Positions 1 to 5,860 of a stretch of DNA of 6,975 bases are shown piece after piece (position 1 is the first letter of the stretch; the number at the start of each line of letters is the position of its first letter). Made by a program: the position numbers and the translations under genes. The notes under the pieces are model-generated. The model ran no database searches. It saw nothing but the letters and a program-made list of their open reading frames with translations, and was not told where the DNA came from. The stretch spans positions 1 to 6,975 of the forward strand of contig JAMOUF010000229.1 in assembly GCA_027068245.1 (NCBI GenBank). The letters are read 5' to 3'. Source of the stretch: Campylobacterales bacterium. GTDB taxonomy: Bacteria; Campylobacterota; Campylobacteria; Campylobacterales; Nitratiruptoraceae.

Positions 1-714
1 GGCCTCTGGGGGAATGAAGGGCTGGTTGTATTTGCCGCTCAAAATCCCTCCCCCAATCGGAGAGTATGGCAGCAGTGAGATATGCTCCTTGCGGCAAACC
101 TTCTCAAGCTCGTCGAAAAAGCGGGGGTTTAGCAGGCTGAAGTTGTTCTGTATAGACTCATATCTGGCCAGGTTTTCGTATTTTGCAATCATATCCGCCT
201 TCGTAAGGCCGTAAGCGGTATCGTTGGAGGTGCCTATATAGCGCACCTTCCCCTCTTTTACCAGCTCATCGAAAGCCCTCATCGTCTCTTCTATCGGCAC
301 CACCTCATCGGGCCAGTGCTGCTGATAGAGGTCTATATAGTCCACTCTCAAGCGGCGCAGCGAGCCCTCCACCGCCCTTTTTATGTGAAACCTGTCCATA
401 GCGGTAAGCCCGTGTCTGATAGGCGGCACGAACCAGCCGCTGGCTCCTCCGGCCACTTTTGTAGCCAAAATGATACTCTCTCTTGGTTTCGTCTGCAGCC
501 ACTCCCCCACTATCTCCTCGGTAAGTCCGGCCAAAGCGGCATCCGGGGGAACCGGATAGAGCTCCGCCGTATCTATGAAGTTGACTCCCGCCTCATACGC
601 CCTATCGAGTATCTCGAAAGCCTCTTTTCTCGTAGTCGTTGAGCCGAAGGTCATGGTCCCAAGGGCTATGATGCTGACCCTTAGGCCGCTTTTTCCGATA
701 TATCTGTATTGCAT
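1..714 (-). CDS. Tas-like aldo/keto reductase, N-terminal part (C-terminus beyond left edge)
   Basis: NADPH-dependent oxidoreductase of the aldo/keto reductase superfamily, acting on carbonyl compounds in the cytoplasm; the physiological substrate cannot be told. The frame is open from ATG at 714 to the window edge, giving 238 residues of an expected 330-350. The catalytic tetrad is visible: Asp48 and Tyr53 in FIDTAELY, Lys86 in LATKVAGG and His133 in LYQQHWPD. The opening MQYRYIGKSGLRVS, the GTMTFG stretch and ELYPVPP resemble E. coli Tas. Later barrel motifs VRYIGTSN (158-164), SIQNNFSLLNP and LLPYSPIGGGILSGKY are also present. An AAGG about 9 nt upstream may be the ribosome binding site. 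The gene lies 51 bp downstream of the peroxidase gene in the same direction, so it may be read from that promoter; a TACAAT at 739-734 could be its own -10, which is weak evidence. The family is certain, the substrate unknown. Confidence 0.93.
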   Translation of the reverse strand, partial: MQYRYIGKSGLRVSIIALGTMTFGSTTTRKEAFEILDRAYEAGVNFIDTAELYPVPPDAALAGLTEEIVGEWLQTKPRESIILATKVAGGASGWFVPPIRHGLTAMDRFHIKRAVEGSLRRLRVDYIDLYQQHWPDEVVPIEETMRAFDELVKEGKVRYIGTSNDTAYGLTKADMIAKYENLARYESIQNNFSLLNPRFFDELEKVCRKEHISLLPYSPIGGGILSGKYNQPFIPPEA

Positions 715-744
715 GGGTATTGCCTTTTTGACAATTGTAACATA

Positions 745-760
745 TGGGGCGGGTGCCCCA
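745..760 (-). other. GC-rich stem-loop between peroxidase and reductase genes
   Basis: A perfect 6-bp inverted repeat TGGGGC-GGGT-GCCCCA lies just after the peroxidase stop codon. In transcription direction it is followed by TATGTTACAATT rather than a run of U, so it is not a convincing intrinsic terminator. It may be a processing or stabilising hairpin, or a weak terminator. Confidence 0.35.
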
Positions 761-765
761 AAAGC

Positions 766-1782
766 TTAGTTGAGGTCTGGTTTTGGGGTTTTGGCCGTCT
801 CTGTCGGAAGAACCGGATAGGTGATAGGAGGTTTTTTGCCATCCAAAGCTTTAAAAAAGGTTGCGATTGAGTCAATCTCTTTTTCACTCAGTTTCTTGCC
901 AAGCTGGTTCTCTCCCATAATGGCGATAGCCTCTTTTATGTCGTAGGTGGCTCCGTTATGAAAATATGGAGCGGTCTGTAAAATGTTTCTAAGTGTTGGA
1001 ACCTTTACCATTCCGTTTTTGTTCCCTTTGAAATCACCGAGATTTGCATATTTGTATTTTCCAAAAAGCGGGAACGGCTGCATACTTCCCCCTCCAACTC
1101 CGATTCCGTTGTGACAGCTGGCGCATCCTACTTTTATGAAAGTTTTGAGTCCCTCTTTCTCCTCATCGCTCAAAGCCTTTTTATCCCCTCTTAAAAAGTC
1201 GTCGTACCTGCTTGGCGTCACAAGTATTCTTTCAAATGCGCCTATGGCCTTGCCAATTGTTTTTATCGTTATCTCCTCGCCCGGATACTCTTTCTCGAAA
1301 GCCTCTTTGTATTCCGGCATCGATTTTACCACCTCGGCGGCCACTTTTGGATGCTGTGCCATCTCCACAGGCGCCTGGATAGGTCCGGTCGCCTGGTCCT
1401 CAAGGTCCGGGCTTCTTCCGTCCCAAAACTGCCTTACGTTAAATACCGCGTTATAAACGGTTGGGGAGTTTAGGTGGTGCGGGTTCTGTCTCCACTTGTG
1501 CCCTGTGGCTACAGGAACGTTGTCATCTCCACCGATTGCCAGGTTGTGACAGGTATTACAGCTGATAAGCGCACTTTTTGAAAGTCTGGGGTCGAAATAG
1601 AGCTTTTTACCCAACTCTATCTTACCTTTTGTTATAGGGTTTTTAGGATTGTCTATAACTTTTAGAAGTTCGCTTATGCTGTTTGGTATGGGTTTTAGCC
1701 CCGCTTCTTTGGCCTTCTCCACCAAATCTGCGTTTGCGCCTACTATAACGAGCGCAGCGGCTATAGCTATATTTTTTATCAT
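766..1782 (-). CDS. ccpA: Di-heme cytochrome c peroxidase, periplasmic
   Basis: Reduces H2O2 to water in the periplasm using electrons from small c-type cytochromes (MauG/CcpA family). The protein is 338 residues, normal for the family. An N-terminal signal peptide ends near Ala18 (GANA before DLVEK). Two heme-binding motifs are present: CNTCH at 75-79, the low-potential peroxidatic heme, and CASCH at 220-224, the high-potential heme. His95 in VATGHKW sits where the distal His ligand of the low-potential heme is expected. Trp120 in VRQFWDGR matches the inter-heme Trp, and Glu140 in IQAPVEM matches the catalytic acid. VPTLRNILQTAPYFHNGATY is the family signature, and Met289 is the probable high-potential heme ligand. 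The start at 1782 is supported by an AGGAGG ribosome site 6-7 nt upstream. The gene is divergent from rpsU. All catalytic residues appear intact. The family assignment is firm; the electron donor is not shown. Confidence 0.97.
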   Translation of the reverse strand: MIKNIAIAAALVIVGANADLVEKAKEAGLKPIPNSISELLKVIDNPKNPITKGKIELGKKLYFDPRLSKSALISCNTCHNLAIGGDDNVPVATGHKWRQNPHHLNSPTVYNAVFNVRQFWDGRSPDLEDQATGPIQAPVEMAQHPKVAAEVVKSMPEYKEAFEKEYPGEEITIKTIGKAIGAFERILVTPSRYDDFLRGDKKALSDEEKEGLKTFIKVGCASCHNGIGVGGGSMQPFPLFGKYKYANLGDFKGNKNGMVKVPTLRNILQTAPYFHNGATYDIKEAIAIMGENQLGKKLSEKEIDSIATFFKALDGKKPPITYPVLPTETAKTPKPDLN

Positions 1783-1788
1783 CTTTAT

Positions 1789-1795
1789 ACCTCCT
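1789..1795 (-). promoter_or_regulatory. Ribosome binding site of the peroxidase gene
   Basis: AGGAGGT on the minus strand, 6 nt before the ATG at 1782, is a near-perfect anti-16S match. It fixes the peroxidase start and keeps the signal peptide intact. Confidence 0.85.
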
Positions 1796-1814
1796 ACGGT
1801 TTTGCTTTTTTAAA

Positions 1815-1823
1815 ATTATAGCA
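1815..1823 (-). promoter_or_regulatory. Extended -10 promoter of the peroxidase gene
   Basis: On the minus strand TG-C-TATAAT (1823 to 1815) is a perfect extended -10 box, placing the transcript start near 1808 and leaving a leader of about 26 nt. There is no recognisable -35; the upstream DNA is AT-rich, as is usual for sigma-70 promoters of Campylobacterota. The position where a -35 would lie is next to the phased repeats at 1831-1847. Confidence 0.65.
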
Positions 1824-1830
1824 ATAAAAG

Positions 1831-1847
1831 ATTAACTTTTTATTAAC
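1831..1847 (-). repeat. Two GTTAAT direct repeats phased by 11 bp, possible regulator site
   Basis: On the minus strand the order is GTTAAT, AAAAA, GTTAAT, so the half-sites repeat every 11 bp, one helical turn. The downstream copy ends 10 bp before the peroxidase -10. Tandem half-sites with this phase near the -35 are typical of OmpR-family activator sites, but the region is AT-rich and chance is possible. No second copy of the pair is seen elsewhere in the window. Confidence 0.3.
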
Positions 1848-1883
1848 AATTTTTTTCCTCTACTGGCTAAAGGCTTTTTTTTA

Positions 1884-1892
1884 TGATATAAT
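1884..1892 (+). promoter_or_regulatory. Extended -10 promoter of rpsU
   Basis: TG-A-TATAAT is a perfect extended -10 box preceded by a T-rich run (1875-1882). It puts the transcript start near 1898-1900 and leaves a leader of about 35 nt before the rpsU ATG. No good -35 is visible. Confidence 0.7.
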
Positions 1893-1916
1893 TGCAGCTC
1901 AAAAAATTTAACCTGA

Positions 1917-1927
1917 AAGGGGGTGAT
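1917..1927 (+). promoter_or_regulatory. Very strong ribosome binding site of rpsU
   Basis: AAGGGGGTGAT matches the 16S-complementary AAGGAGGTGAT at all but one base, about 7 nt before the ATG at 1934. It decides the start and rules out the upstream in-frame TTG at 1892, which lies in the promoter. High translation fits a ribosomal protein. Confidence 0.8.
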
Positions 1928-1933
1928 GTCAGT

Positions 1934-2146
1934 ATGCCTGGCATCCTCGTAAGACCGGACCAGTCGTTTGAGGAAGCGTATCGACTTTTCAAGAAGCAGG
2001 TTGATAGAAACTTGATCGTCACGGAAGCAAGGGCTAGAAGATTTTATGAAAAGCCCAGCGAGAGACGAAAAAAAGAGAAAATCGCCGCGAGAAAGAAGAT
2101 GCTCAAACGACTCTATATGCTTCGCAGATACGAAGCGAGACTTTAA
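1934..2146 (+). CDS. rpsU: 30S ribosomal protein bS21
   Basis: Small-subunit ribosomal protein bS21, 70 residues, the usual length. The N-terminus [20 protein letters not shown] is the typical bS21 head, followed by the very basic helical part: [18 protein letters not shown] at about 46-63 of the frame and a C-terminal Arg/Lys-rich helix ending RRYEARL. In the ribosome it sits on the 30S platform near the anti-Shine-Dalgarno end of 16S rRNA and helps initiation. Here it stands alone with its own promoter and terminator, not in the rpsU-dnaG-rpoD arrangement of Enterobacteria. Divergent from the peroxidase gene with about 150 bp between the start codons. Identification is secure. Confidence 0.97.
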   Translation: MPGILVRPDQSFEEAYRLFKKQVDRNLIVTEARARRFYEKPSERRKKEKIAARKKMLKRLYMLRRYEARL

Positions 2147-2175
2147 TTTTTGGGGCCTTGGCCCCGAAAATTTTT
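2145..2175 (+). terminator. Rho-independent terminator after rpsU
   Basis: A GGGGC / GCCCC stem (2152-2156 with 2161-2165, loop CCTTGG-like) is extended by flanking T/A pairs (TTTT at 2147-2150 with AAAA at 2167-2170) and ends in TTTTT at 2171-2175. It starts at the last bases of the rpsU stop codon. The A-run on the other side would let it act in both directions. It isolates rpsU from the methyltransferase pair. Confidence 0.85.
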
Positions 2176-2214
2176 ACCCACTCTTCCAAACTCTCCTCAC
2201 AAAAAGAGTAAATT

Positions 2215-2865
2215 ATGAAAAACAAAAGCTTGTTTGATGAAAACTACCTCTATTATGACAGATGGTTTGAAAAGCACCCAAAAATTTTTGAAACTGAGTT
2301 AAGAGCTATCAAAAAAGTTATACCAGATTTTAAAACCGGACTGGAAATAGGTACAGGTACGGGCAGGTTCGCAGCAGCCCTTGGGATACAAACAGGAATA
2401 GAGCCATCCAAGAATATGGCGGGCCTTGCAAAAAAAAGAGGAATAAAGGTAATTGACGGCATTGGAGAGAGCCTGCCTTTTAAAAATAACAGCTTTGACC
2501 TTGTATTGATAGTAACAACAATCTGTTTCGCCAAAGATCCCCAGCAGATGATAAAAGAGGCCAATAGAGTGTTGCGTGATAACGGGACTATACTGATTGC
2601 CTTTGTAGATAAAAACTCCCCTTTAGGCCAAAACTATTTGAAAAACCGCCATAAAAGCCGTTTTTACAAAGAGGCAACATTTTTTGACAAAAAAGAGATT
2701 TTTAATCTTTTAAAAAGAGAGGGGTTTGTGGTGGAGGAGTGTGTAGAGACACTTTTTGGAGATGATCTAAAACATTTGAAACTCAAAATCTATAACGGAT
2801 GCAAAAAAAACGGGGCCTTTGTGGTCTTGAAAGGGAGAAAAAATGGAATTGACGCAAGATGTTAG
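2215..2865 (+). CDS. Class I SAM-dependent methyltransferase (Methyltransf_11 type)
   Basis: Predicted cytoplasmic methyltransferase of 216 residues with a Rossmann fold; the acceptor is unknown. Motif I is LEIGTGTGR at 43-51; the acidic residue after strand 2 is Glu63 in GIEPS; SLPF at 86-89 with FDLVLIVTTICF (94-105) is the strand 4 region; RVLRDNGTILIAF (118-130) precedes strand 5. An N-terminal YYDRWFEKHPKIFE segment and the VTTICF stretch resemble a subfamily I associate with archaea and anaerobic bacteria, so transfer is possible but untested. No signal peptide or membrane segment. The ribosome site is weak (AAAAAGAG before ATG 2215). The 3' end overlaps the next methyltransferase gene by 23 nt, implying translational coupling. 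A precise function is not claimed. Confidence 0.88.
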   Translation: MKNKSLFDENYLYYDRWFEKHPKIFETELRAIKKVIPDFKTGLEIGTGTGRFAAALGIQTGIEPSKNMAGLAKKRGIKVIDGIGESLPFKNNSFDLVLIVTTICFAKDPQQMIKEANRVLRDNGTILIAFVDKNSPLGQNYLKNRHKSRFYKEATFFDKKEIFNLLKREGFVVEECVETLFGDDLKHLKLKIYNGCKKNGAFVVLKGRKNGIDARC

Positions 2866-3496
2866 CAAAGTGGAGGTAAAAGGGCTGGAAGCCAGGTATT
2901 ATGACAGGCTTATGGATATCATAACCCTTGGCTACTACCCAAAATTTATAAAAAAGGCTATAGATGATTTGGGACTGAAAGAGGGGCAAAAGGTTCTGGA
3001 TTTTGGAGCCGGAACCGGCAGGAACGCCCTGCTTATGAGAAAGTATATAAAAGAAAGCGGGAAAATTGTGGCACTTGAGATTGGAAAAGAGATGAAAGAG
3101 CAGTTTTTGCAAAAGACAAAAGGGTATGAAAACATCCTTTTAAAAGAGCAAAGAATAGACGAGCCTTTCGAGCTTGGTGAAAAATTCGATCTGGTATTCA
3201 TATCCTTTGTCCTGCACGGGTTTATTCAGCAAAAAAGAGATGTCATCATCGAAAACGCCAAAAAACATCTAAAGCCCGGAGGGGTTTTCGCTATTCTCGA
3301 TTATGCCAATTTCGATGTGGAGAGCGCAAACCCCATTGTAAAGTTCGCCATCAGAAAGATAGAGTGCCCACTGGCGGAAGATTTCATAAAAAGAGATACC
3401 AAACAGATGCTGGAAAAACATGGGTTTGGAGATTTTGAGAAGAGTCTCTATTTCAAAAAGTATGTAAGGCTTTTAAAAGGGAAAAAAGAGAAATAA
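2843..3496 (+). CDS. Class I SAM-dependent methyltransferase (UbiE-like fold, function unknown)
   Basis: Second methyltransferase, 217 residues, cytoplasmic. Motif I is VLDFGAGTGR at 51-60; Glu79 in VALEIG is the expected ribose-binding acid; FDLVFISFVLHGF (115-127) is strand 4; LKPGGVFAILDYA (143-155) is the classic post-motif region. The N-terminal YYDRLMDIITLGYYPKFI may help bind the acceptor. It lacks the UbiE/MenG signature residues, so a quinone methyltransferase call is not justified. Apart from the SAM-binding core it does not look like its upstream neighbour. AAGGGAG at 2830-2836 is a good ribosome site inside the end of the upstream gene, and the 23-nt overlap suggests one operon and coupled synthesis. 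The C-terminus is Lys-rich (LLKGKKEK). Acceptor unknown. Confidence 0.88.
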   Translation: MELTQDVSKVEVKGLEARYYDRLMDIITLGYYPKFIKKAIDDLGLKEGQKVLDFGAGTGRNALLMRKYIKESGKIVALEIGKEMKEQFLQKTKGYENILLKEQRIDEPFELGEKFDLVFISFVLHGFIQQKRDVIIENAKKHLKPGGVFAILDYANFDVESANPIVKFAIRKIECPLAEDFIKRDTKQMLEKHGFGDFEKSLYFKKYVRLLKGKKEK

Positions 3497-3514
3497 CGTT
3501 TCATTCATCTTAAA

Positions 3515-3524
3515 TGTATAAAAT
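3515..3524 (+). promoter_or_regulatory. Possible -10 promoter element of the cytochrome c gene
   Basis: TGTATAAAAT lies in the 57-bp gap between the second methyltransferase and the cytochrome gene. A TATAAA at 3517-3522 would start a transcript near 3529 with a leader of about 25 nt. No -35 is evident, and the region is AT-rich, so support is moderate. Confidence 0.4.
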
Positions 3525-3553
3525 ATATGTAGACTTCATTTAAAAGGATGGAT

Positions 3554-3961
3554 ATGAAAAAGATTTTGCTTATCGGTATATTTTTAGCCTCTTTGTTTGC
3601 CCAACAAAGCGGCAAAGAGCTTTTCGAGGCCAACTGCATGGCCTGCCACGCTACTAAAAAACCCCAAAACAAAAAGGATATGACGGCACCTGCCATTATG
3701 GGCGTTATGTATCATGTAAAACAGCGCTATCCAAATAAAGCGGATGCGGTGAGGTTCATTGTGGATTATGTAAAAAATCCTTCACCACAAAAGGCACTCT
3801 GTCCATCGGTAAAAAGGTTCGGTCTGATGCCAAAACTGGATTTGGATGATAAAACGTTGACAAAAATCGCCGAATATATTTACGACAACTATCCGCCACA
3901 GGGTTTTAAACATCCAAAAGGCAAGGGCATGGGTATGAAACGGATGGGGATGTTCAACTAA
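3554..3961 (+). CDS. Small secreted mono-heme cytochrome c
   Basis: Periplasmic class I-type cytochrome c, 135 residues from the ATG at 3554. A signal peptide MKKILLIGIFLASLFA is followed by QQSGKELF. The heme site is CMACH (28-32) and the probable sixth ligand is Met92 in RFGLMPKL. An AEYIYDN helix near 106-112 is the usual C-terminal helix. An extra Cys83 lies in KALCPS. The last 20 residues are rich in Gly, Lys and Met (GKGMGMKRMG), an unusual basic tail. An ATG two codons earlier (3548) abuts AAAAGG and has no room for a ribosome site; the 3554 start does, so I prefer it. Likely role is electron carriage in the periplasm; the peroxidase upstream and the DUF2202 protein downstream are possible partners, by context only. 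Confidence 0.9.
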   Translation: MKKILLIGIFLASLFAQQSGKELFEANCMACHATKKPQNKKDMTAPAIMGVMYHVKQRYPNKADAVRFIVDYVKNPSPQKALCPSVKRFGLMPKLDLDDKTLTKIAEYIYDNYPPQGFKHPKGKGMGMKRMGMFN

Positions 3962-4007
3962 AATCCCTATCCGGATAAGAAGTAACAGTTTTTTCATATA
4001 GGCATCT

Positions 4008-4013
4008 TATAAT
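4008..4013 (+). promoter_or_regulatory. Possible -10 promoter element of the DUF2202 gene
   Basis: A perfect TATAAT lies 28 bp before the DUF2202 start, in the 74-bp gap after the cytochrome gene. It lacks the TG extension and a clear -35, so the gene might instead be co-transcribed with the cytochrome gene. A transcript from here would begin near 4020, just before the AAAGGAG ribosome site. Confidence 0.4.
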
Positions 4014-4035
4014 TTGAAAAAACAAAGGAGAGAGA

Positions 4036-5214
4036 ATGAAAAAACTGATACTTGGTAGTGTCATCACCGCGGCCACACTCTTTGGAGCCACTGCATCACA
4101 TACCTATATACAAGAGCTTACTAAATTTCTGACAAACCAGGAACTGCCGGTAAACGGAGAGTTTTTCGCATATGACTTCAACAAAAACGGCAAAATCGAG
4201 TATAACGACTGGATATACCTGACTATTCCAAACCAAAAAGCGTTCAGACTGTTGGCCGTCACTCCCACGCCAAACAACGCTTTTGGTTTCGCACCCATCG
4301 CAACACCCAAGGATATGCCAACCTCTCCTGATGGTTATTTTATAAAAATATCCTTTCCGCTGGATAGCGACGACAAATTTTCATGGGTCTATGTTACACA
4401 TAAGGAGGGAAAAGTTTATAAACTCATGGGTGCTACGCCCAATAACAGATTCGACTATCTGGACATCGACCAAGACGGCAAACCGGACCCCCTTCCAAAC
4501 ATAAAAACCGAAATAAAAACCGTTGGCGATATGGCCCTGGCTGCCACCTTCTTGCCTATATCCCAAAATGCAGGCAACCAAACAGAGGCCAACCCAACCC
4601 CCCAAAACTCCGCCAACACCGTTTTGGACGCATATCAGCGTTATGAGATAGCCTGGATGTGGAACGAGGAGAAGCTGGCTCACGATACATACCTCAACCT
4701 ATACGAACTATACAGCAGCTACACGGCGGCGCAGTCTCTTTACAACATCGCCACCAGAAGTGAAAGCAGGCATATGGATGCCGTTTTGAACCTTGCAAAA
4801 GCGTATGATGTAAACGTATCTGAGGACTATATGGGTCCCTTTGACCCCACCGTGGTCTCATCACTGGGCTCAGGTGAATTTGCTATACCTAAGATACAGG
4901 CTCTTTACGACGAACTTTACGCCAAAGGGGCGGCAAGCCTCAAAGACGCCCTGGAGGTTGGCTGCATAGTCGAGGTTACCGATGTGGAGGATTTGGATAA
5001 AGCTTTGGAAGTGGCGGGCGACAACCAGGATATGGTAAACGTATTTACCTTCTTGCGCCAGGGAAGCTACAACCACTACTGGGCCTTCGACAACTCTTTG
5101 AAATCCATCGGCGTAACCGAAGGCTGCTGCTCTTTGGGAGAGAAATACTGTAAAACGGTAGAGGAGTTTCCTCCATCGAATCAGGGAAACGGCAAAGGCA
5201 AGGGCAAAATGTAA
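4036..5214 (+). CDS. Secreted DUF2202 ferritin-like protein with N-terminal calcium-loop region
   Basis: Exported protein of 392 residues; DUF2202 proteins belong to the ferritin-like (four-helix) fold and have no settled function. A signal peptide covers about 1-20 (LFGATA before SHTY). Residues 22-175 form an extension holding an EF-hand-like loop D47-x-N49-x-N51-G-K-I-x-x-x-D58 and a DxDxDGxxD loop at 143-151. A low-complexity Asn/Pro/Gln linker (177-195) follows. The DUF2202 domain spans about 200-360: WNEEKLAHDTYL (Glu211/212), ExxH at 243-246 (SESRHMDAV), GSGEFAIPKIQALYDEL, LEVGCIVEVTDVEDL (Glu313) and GSYNHYWAF (His347). These acids and histidines are candidate metal ligands. The C-terminus has Cys364, Cys365 and Cys372, then a GNGKGKGKM tail. 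AAAGGAG at 4024-4030 supports the start. It is 28 bp from the response regulator gene. Domain call firm; role open (metal or redox, inferred). Confidence 0.9.
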   Translation: MKKLILGSVITAATLFGATASHTYIQELTKFLTNQELPVNGEFFAYDFNKNGKIEYNDWIYLTIPNQKAFRLLAVTPTPNNAFGFAPIATPKDMPTSPDGYFIKISFPLDSDDKFSWVYVTHKEGKVYKLMGATPNNRFDYLDIDQDGKPDPLPNIKTEIKTVGDMALAATFLPISQNAGNQTEANPTPQNSANTVLDAYQRYEIAWMWNEEKLAHDTYLNLYELYSSYTAAQSLYNIATRSESRHMDAVLNLAKAYDVNVSEDYMGPFDPTVVSSLGSGEFAIPKIQALYDELYAKGAASLKDALEVGCIVEVTDVEDLDKALEVAGDNQDMVNVFTFLRQGSYNHYWAFDNSLKSIGVTEGCCSLGEKYCKTVEEFPPSNQGNGKGKGKM

Positions 5215-5226
5215 CCCCTGCCTTTG
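5193..5226 (+). other. Stem-loop across the DUF2202 stop codon
   Basis: CAAAGGCAAGGG (5193-5204) can pair with CCCCTGCCTTTG (5215-5226): 11 pairs and one A/C mismatch around a 10-nt loop that contains the stop codon TAA. The 5' arm encodes the Gly/Lys tail; the 3' arm is intergenic. There is no U-run after it, so it is not a standard terminator. It lies 16 nt before the response regulator ATG. Confidence 0.55.
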
Positions 5227-5242
5227 GGCCTAAAGTAAAGAT

Positions 5243-5860
5243 ATGAATGTGCTGATAGTCGAAGACGACAAAGAGTTAAACGATACGATAGCCAAATACC
5301 TGAAAACAAAAGGGTATAATGTTTTCCAGTGTTTTGACACATCATGCGCAAAAAAGAGACTGGATGAAAACGGAATGGATATGCTGGTTTTGGATGTAAA
5401 ACTTCCCAGGCAGAGCGGCTTTGAGTTCTTGGAAAAGAACAGCGTGGATATCCCTACCATATATATAACCTCCCTAAACTCCATCGAGGATATAAAAAGA
5501 GGATTTGAAAGCGGAGCGGCGGACTATATAAAAAAACCATTCCATCTAAAAGAGCTGCTCCTAAGAATCGAGGCTCTCTCAAAAAAGAGGCCCGGTATAA
5601 AAATATTCGAGGAGTGCAGATTCATCCCATCTTCAAGAGTGATAGAAAAGGGAAGCGAAAAGATATATATCTCCCCGACGGAAGCCTCGCTTTTGGAACT
5701 GCTCCTAAAAAGAAGAGGGGAAATCGTGACCCTGGAGGAGCTGCTCGAAATCGTTCCCTCCAAAGTCTCTTTGCGAACCTATATAAAAAAACTTAGAAAA
5801 CTGCTGACAAAAGAGAGTATCGAGACCATAAAAGAGGTGGGATACCGGTTTGTTTCCTGA
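5243..5860 (+). CDS. OmpR-family response regulator
   Basis: Two-component transcription regulator, 205 residues, slightly shorter than the usual 220-230. Receiver domain 1-112: acidic pocket Asp8-Asp9 (VEDD), phospho-acceptor Asp51 (LVLDVKLP), Thr76 (YITSL) and Lys98 (IKKPF) are all present. A short linker leads to a winged-helix output domain (about 120-205) with PTEASLLELLLKRRGEIV, then a recognition-helix region (SLRTYIKKLRKLL) and the C-terminal hairpin VGYRFVS, as in OmpR/PhoB proteins. The start at 5243 has only a weak AAAG-type ribosome site, so expression may depend on coupling to the upstream DUF2202 gene 28 bp away. The 3' end overlaps the kinase gene by 11 nt, marking the pair as cognate. 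DNA target unknown; the DUF2202 and cytochrome genes are obvious candidates from position. Confidence 0.94.
   Translation: MNVLIVEDDKELNDTIAKYLKTKGYNVFQCFDTSCAKKRLDENGMDMLVLDVKLPRQSGFEFLEKNSVDIPTIYITSLNSIEDIKRGFESGAADYIKKPFHLKELLLRIEALSKKRPGIKIFEECRFIPSSRVIEKGSEKIYISPTEASLLELLLKRRGEIVTLEELLEIVPSKVSLRTYIKKLRKLLTKESIETIKEVGYRFVS
5833..5840 (+). promoter_or_regulatory. Ribosome binding site for the kinase TTG start
   Basis: AGAGGTGG inside the end of the response regulator gene lies 9 nt before TTG at 5850. The frame is closed upstream by TAA at 5829-5831, and the next ATG (5910) would cut off most of the first membrane helix, so the TTG is the best start. Confidence 0.6.

Noticed and set aside
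316..642. Open frame of 108 codons on the plus strand
   Set aside because: It is antisense to a well-conserved aldo/keto reductase and shows no family features or ribosome site.
728..738. TTGACA and ACAATTGT palindrome near 730 as a plus-strand promoter or operator
   Set aside because: No plus-strand gene follows; the reading is better explained as leader of the minus-strand reductase gene.
1892..1933. Upstream TTG that would extend rpsU by 14 codons
   Set aside because: It overlaps the -10 box, adds residues foreign to bS21, and the strong ribosome site points to the ATG at 1934.
2046..2237. Open frame crossing the rpsU end and the terminator
   Set aside because: It runs through an intrinsic terminator and overlaps rpsU in another frame; no sign of coding.
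2783..3112. Open frame of 109 codons on the minus strand
   Set aside because: It is opposite the two methyltransferase genes, whose motifs are clear, and looks like a by-product of their codon use.
2843..3496. Annotation of the second methyltransferase as UbiE/MenG
   Set aside because: The SAM core is similar, but the characteristic UbiE signature segments are missing.
3968..3977. Perfect palindrome TATCCGGATA after the cytochrome gene
   Set aside because: It has no loop and no U-run, so it is not a terminator; ten bases of symmetry alone do not support a binding site.
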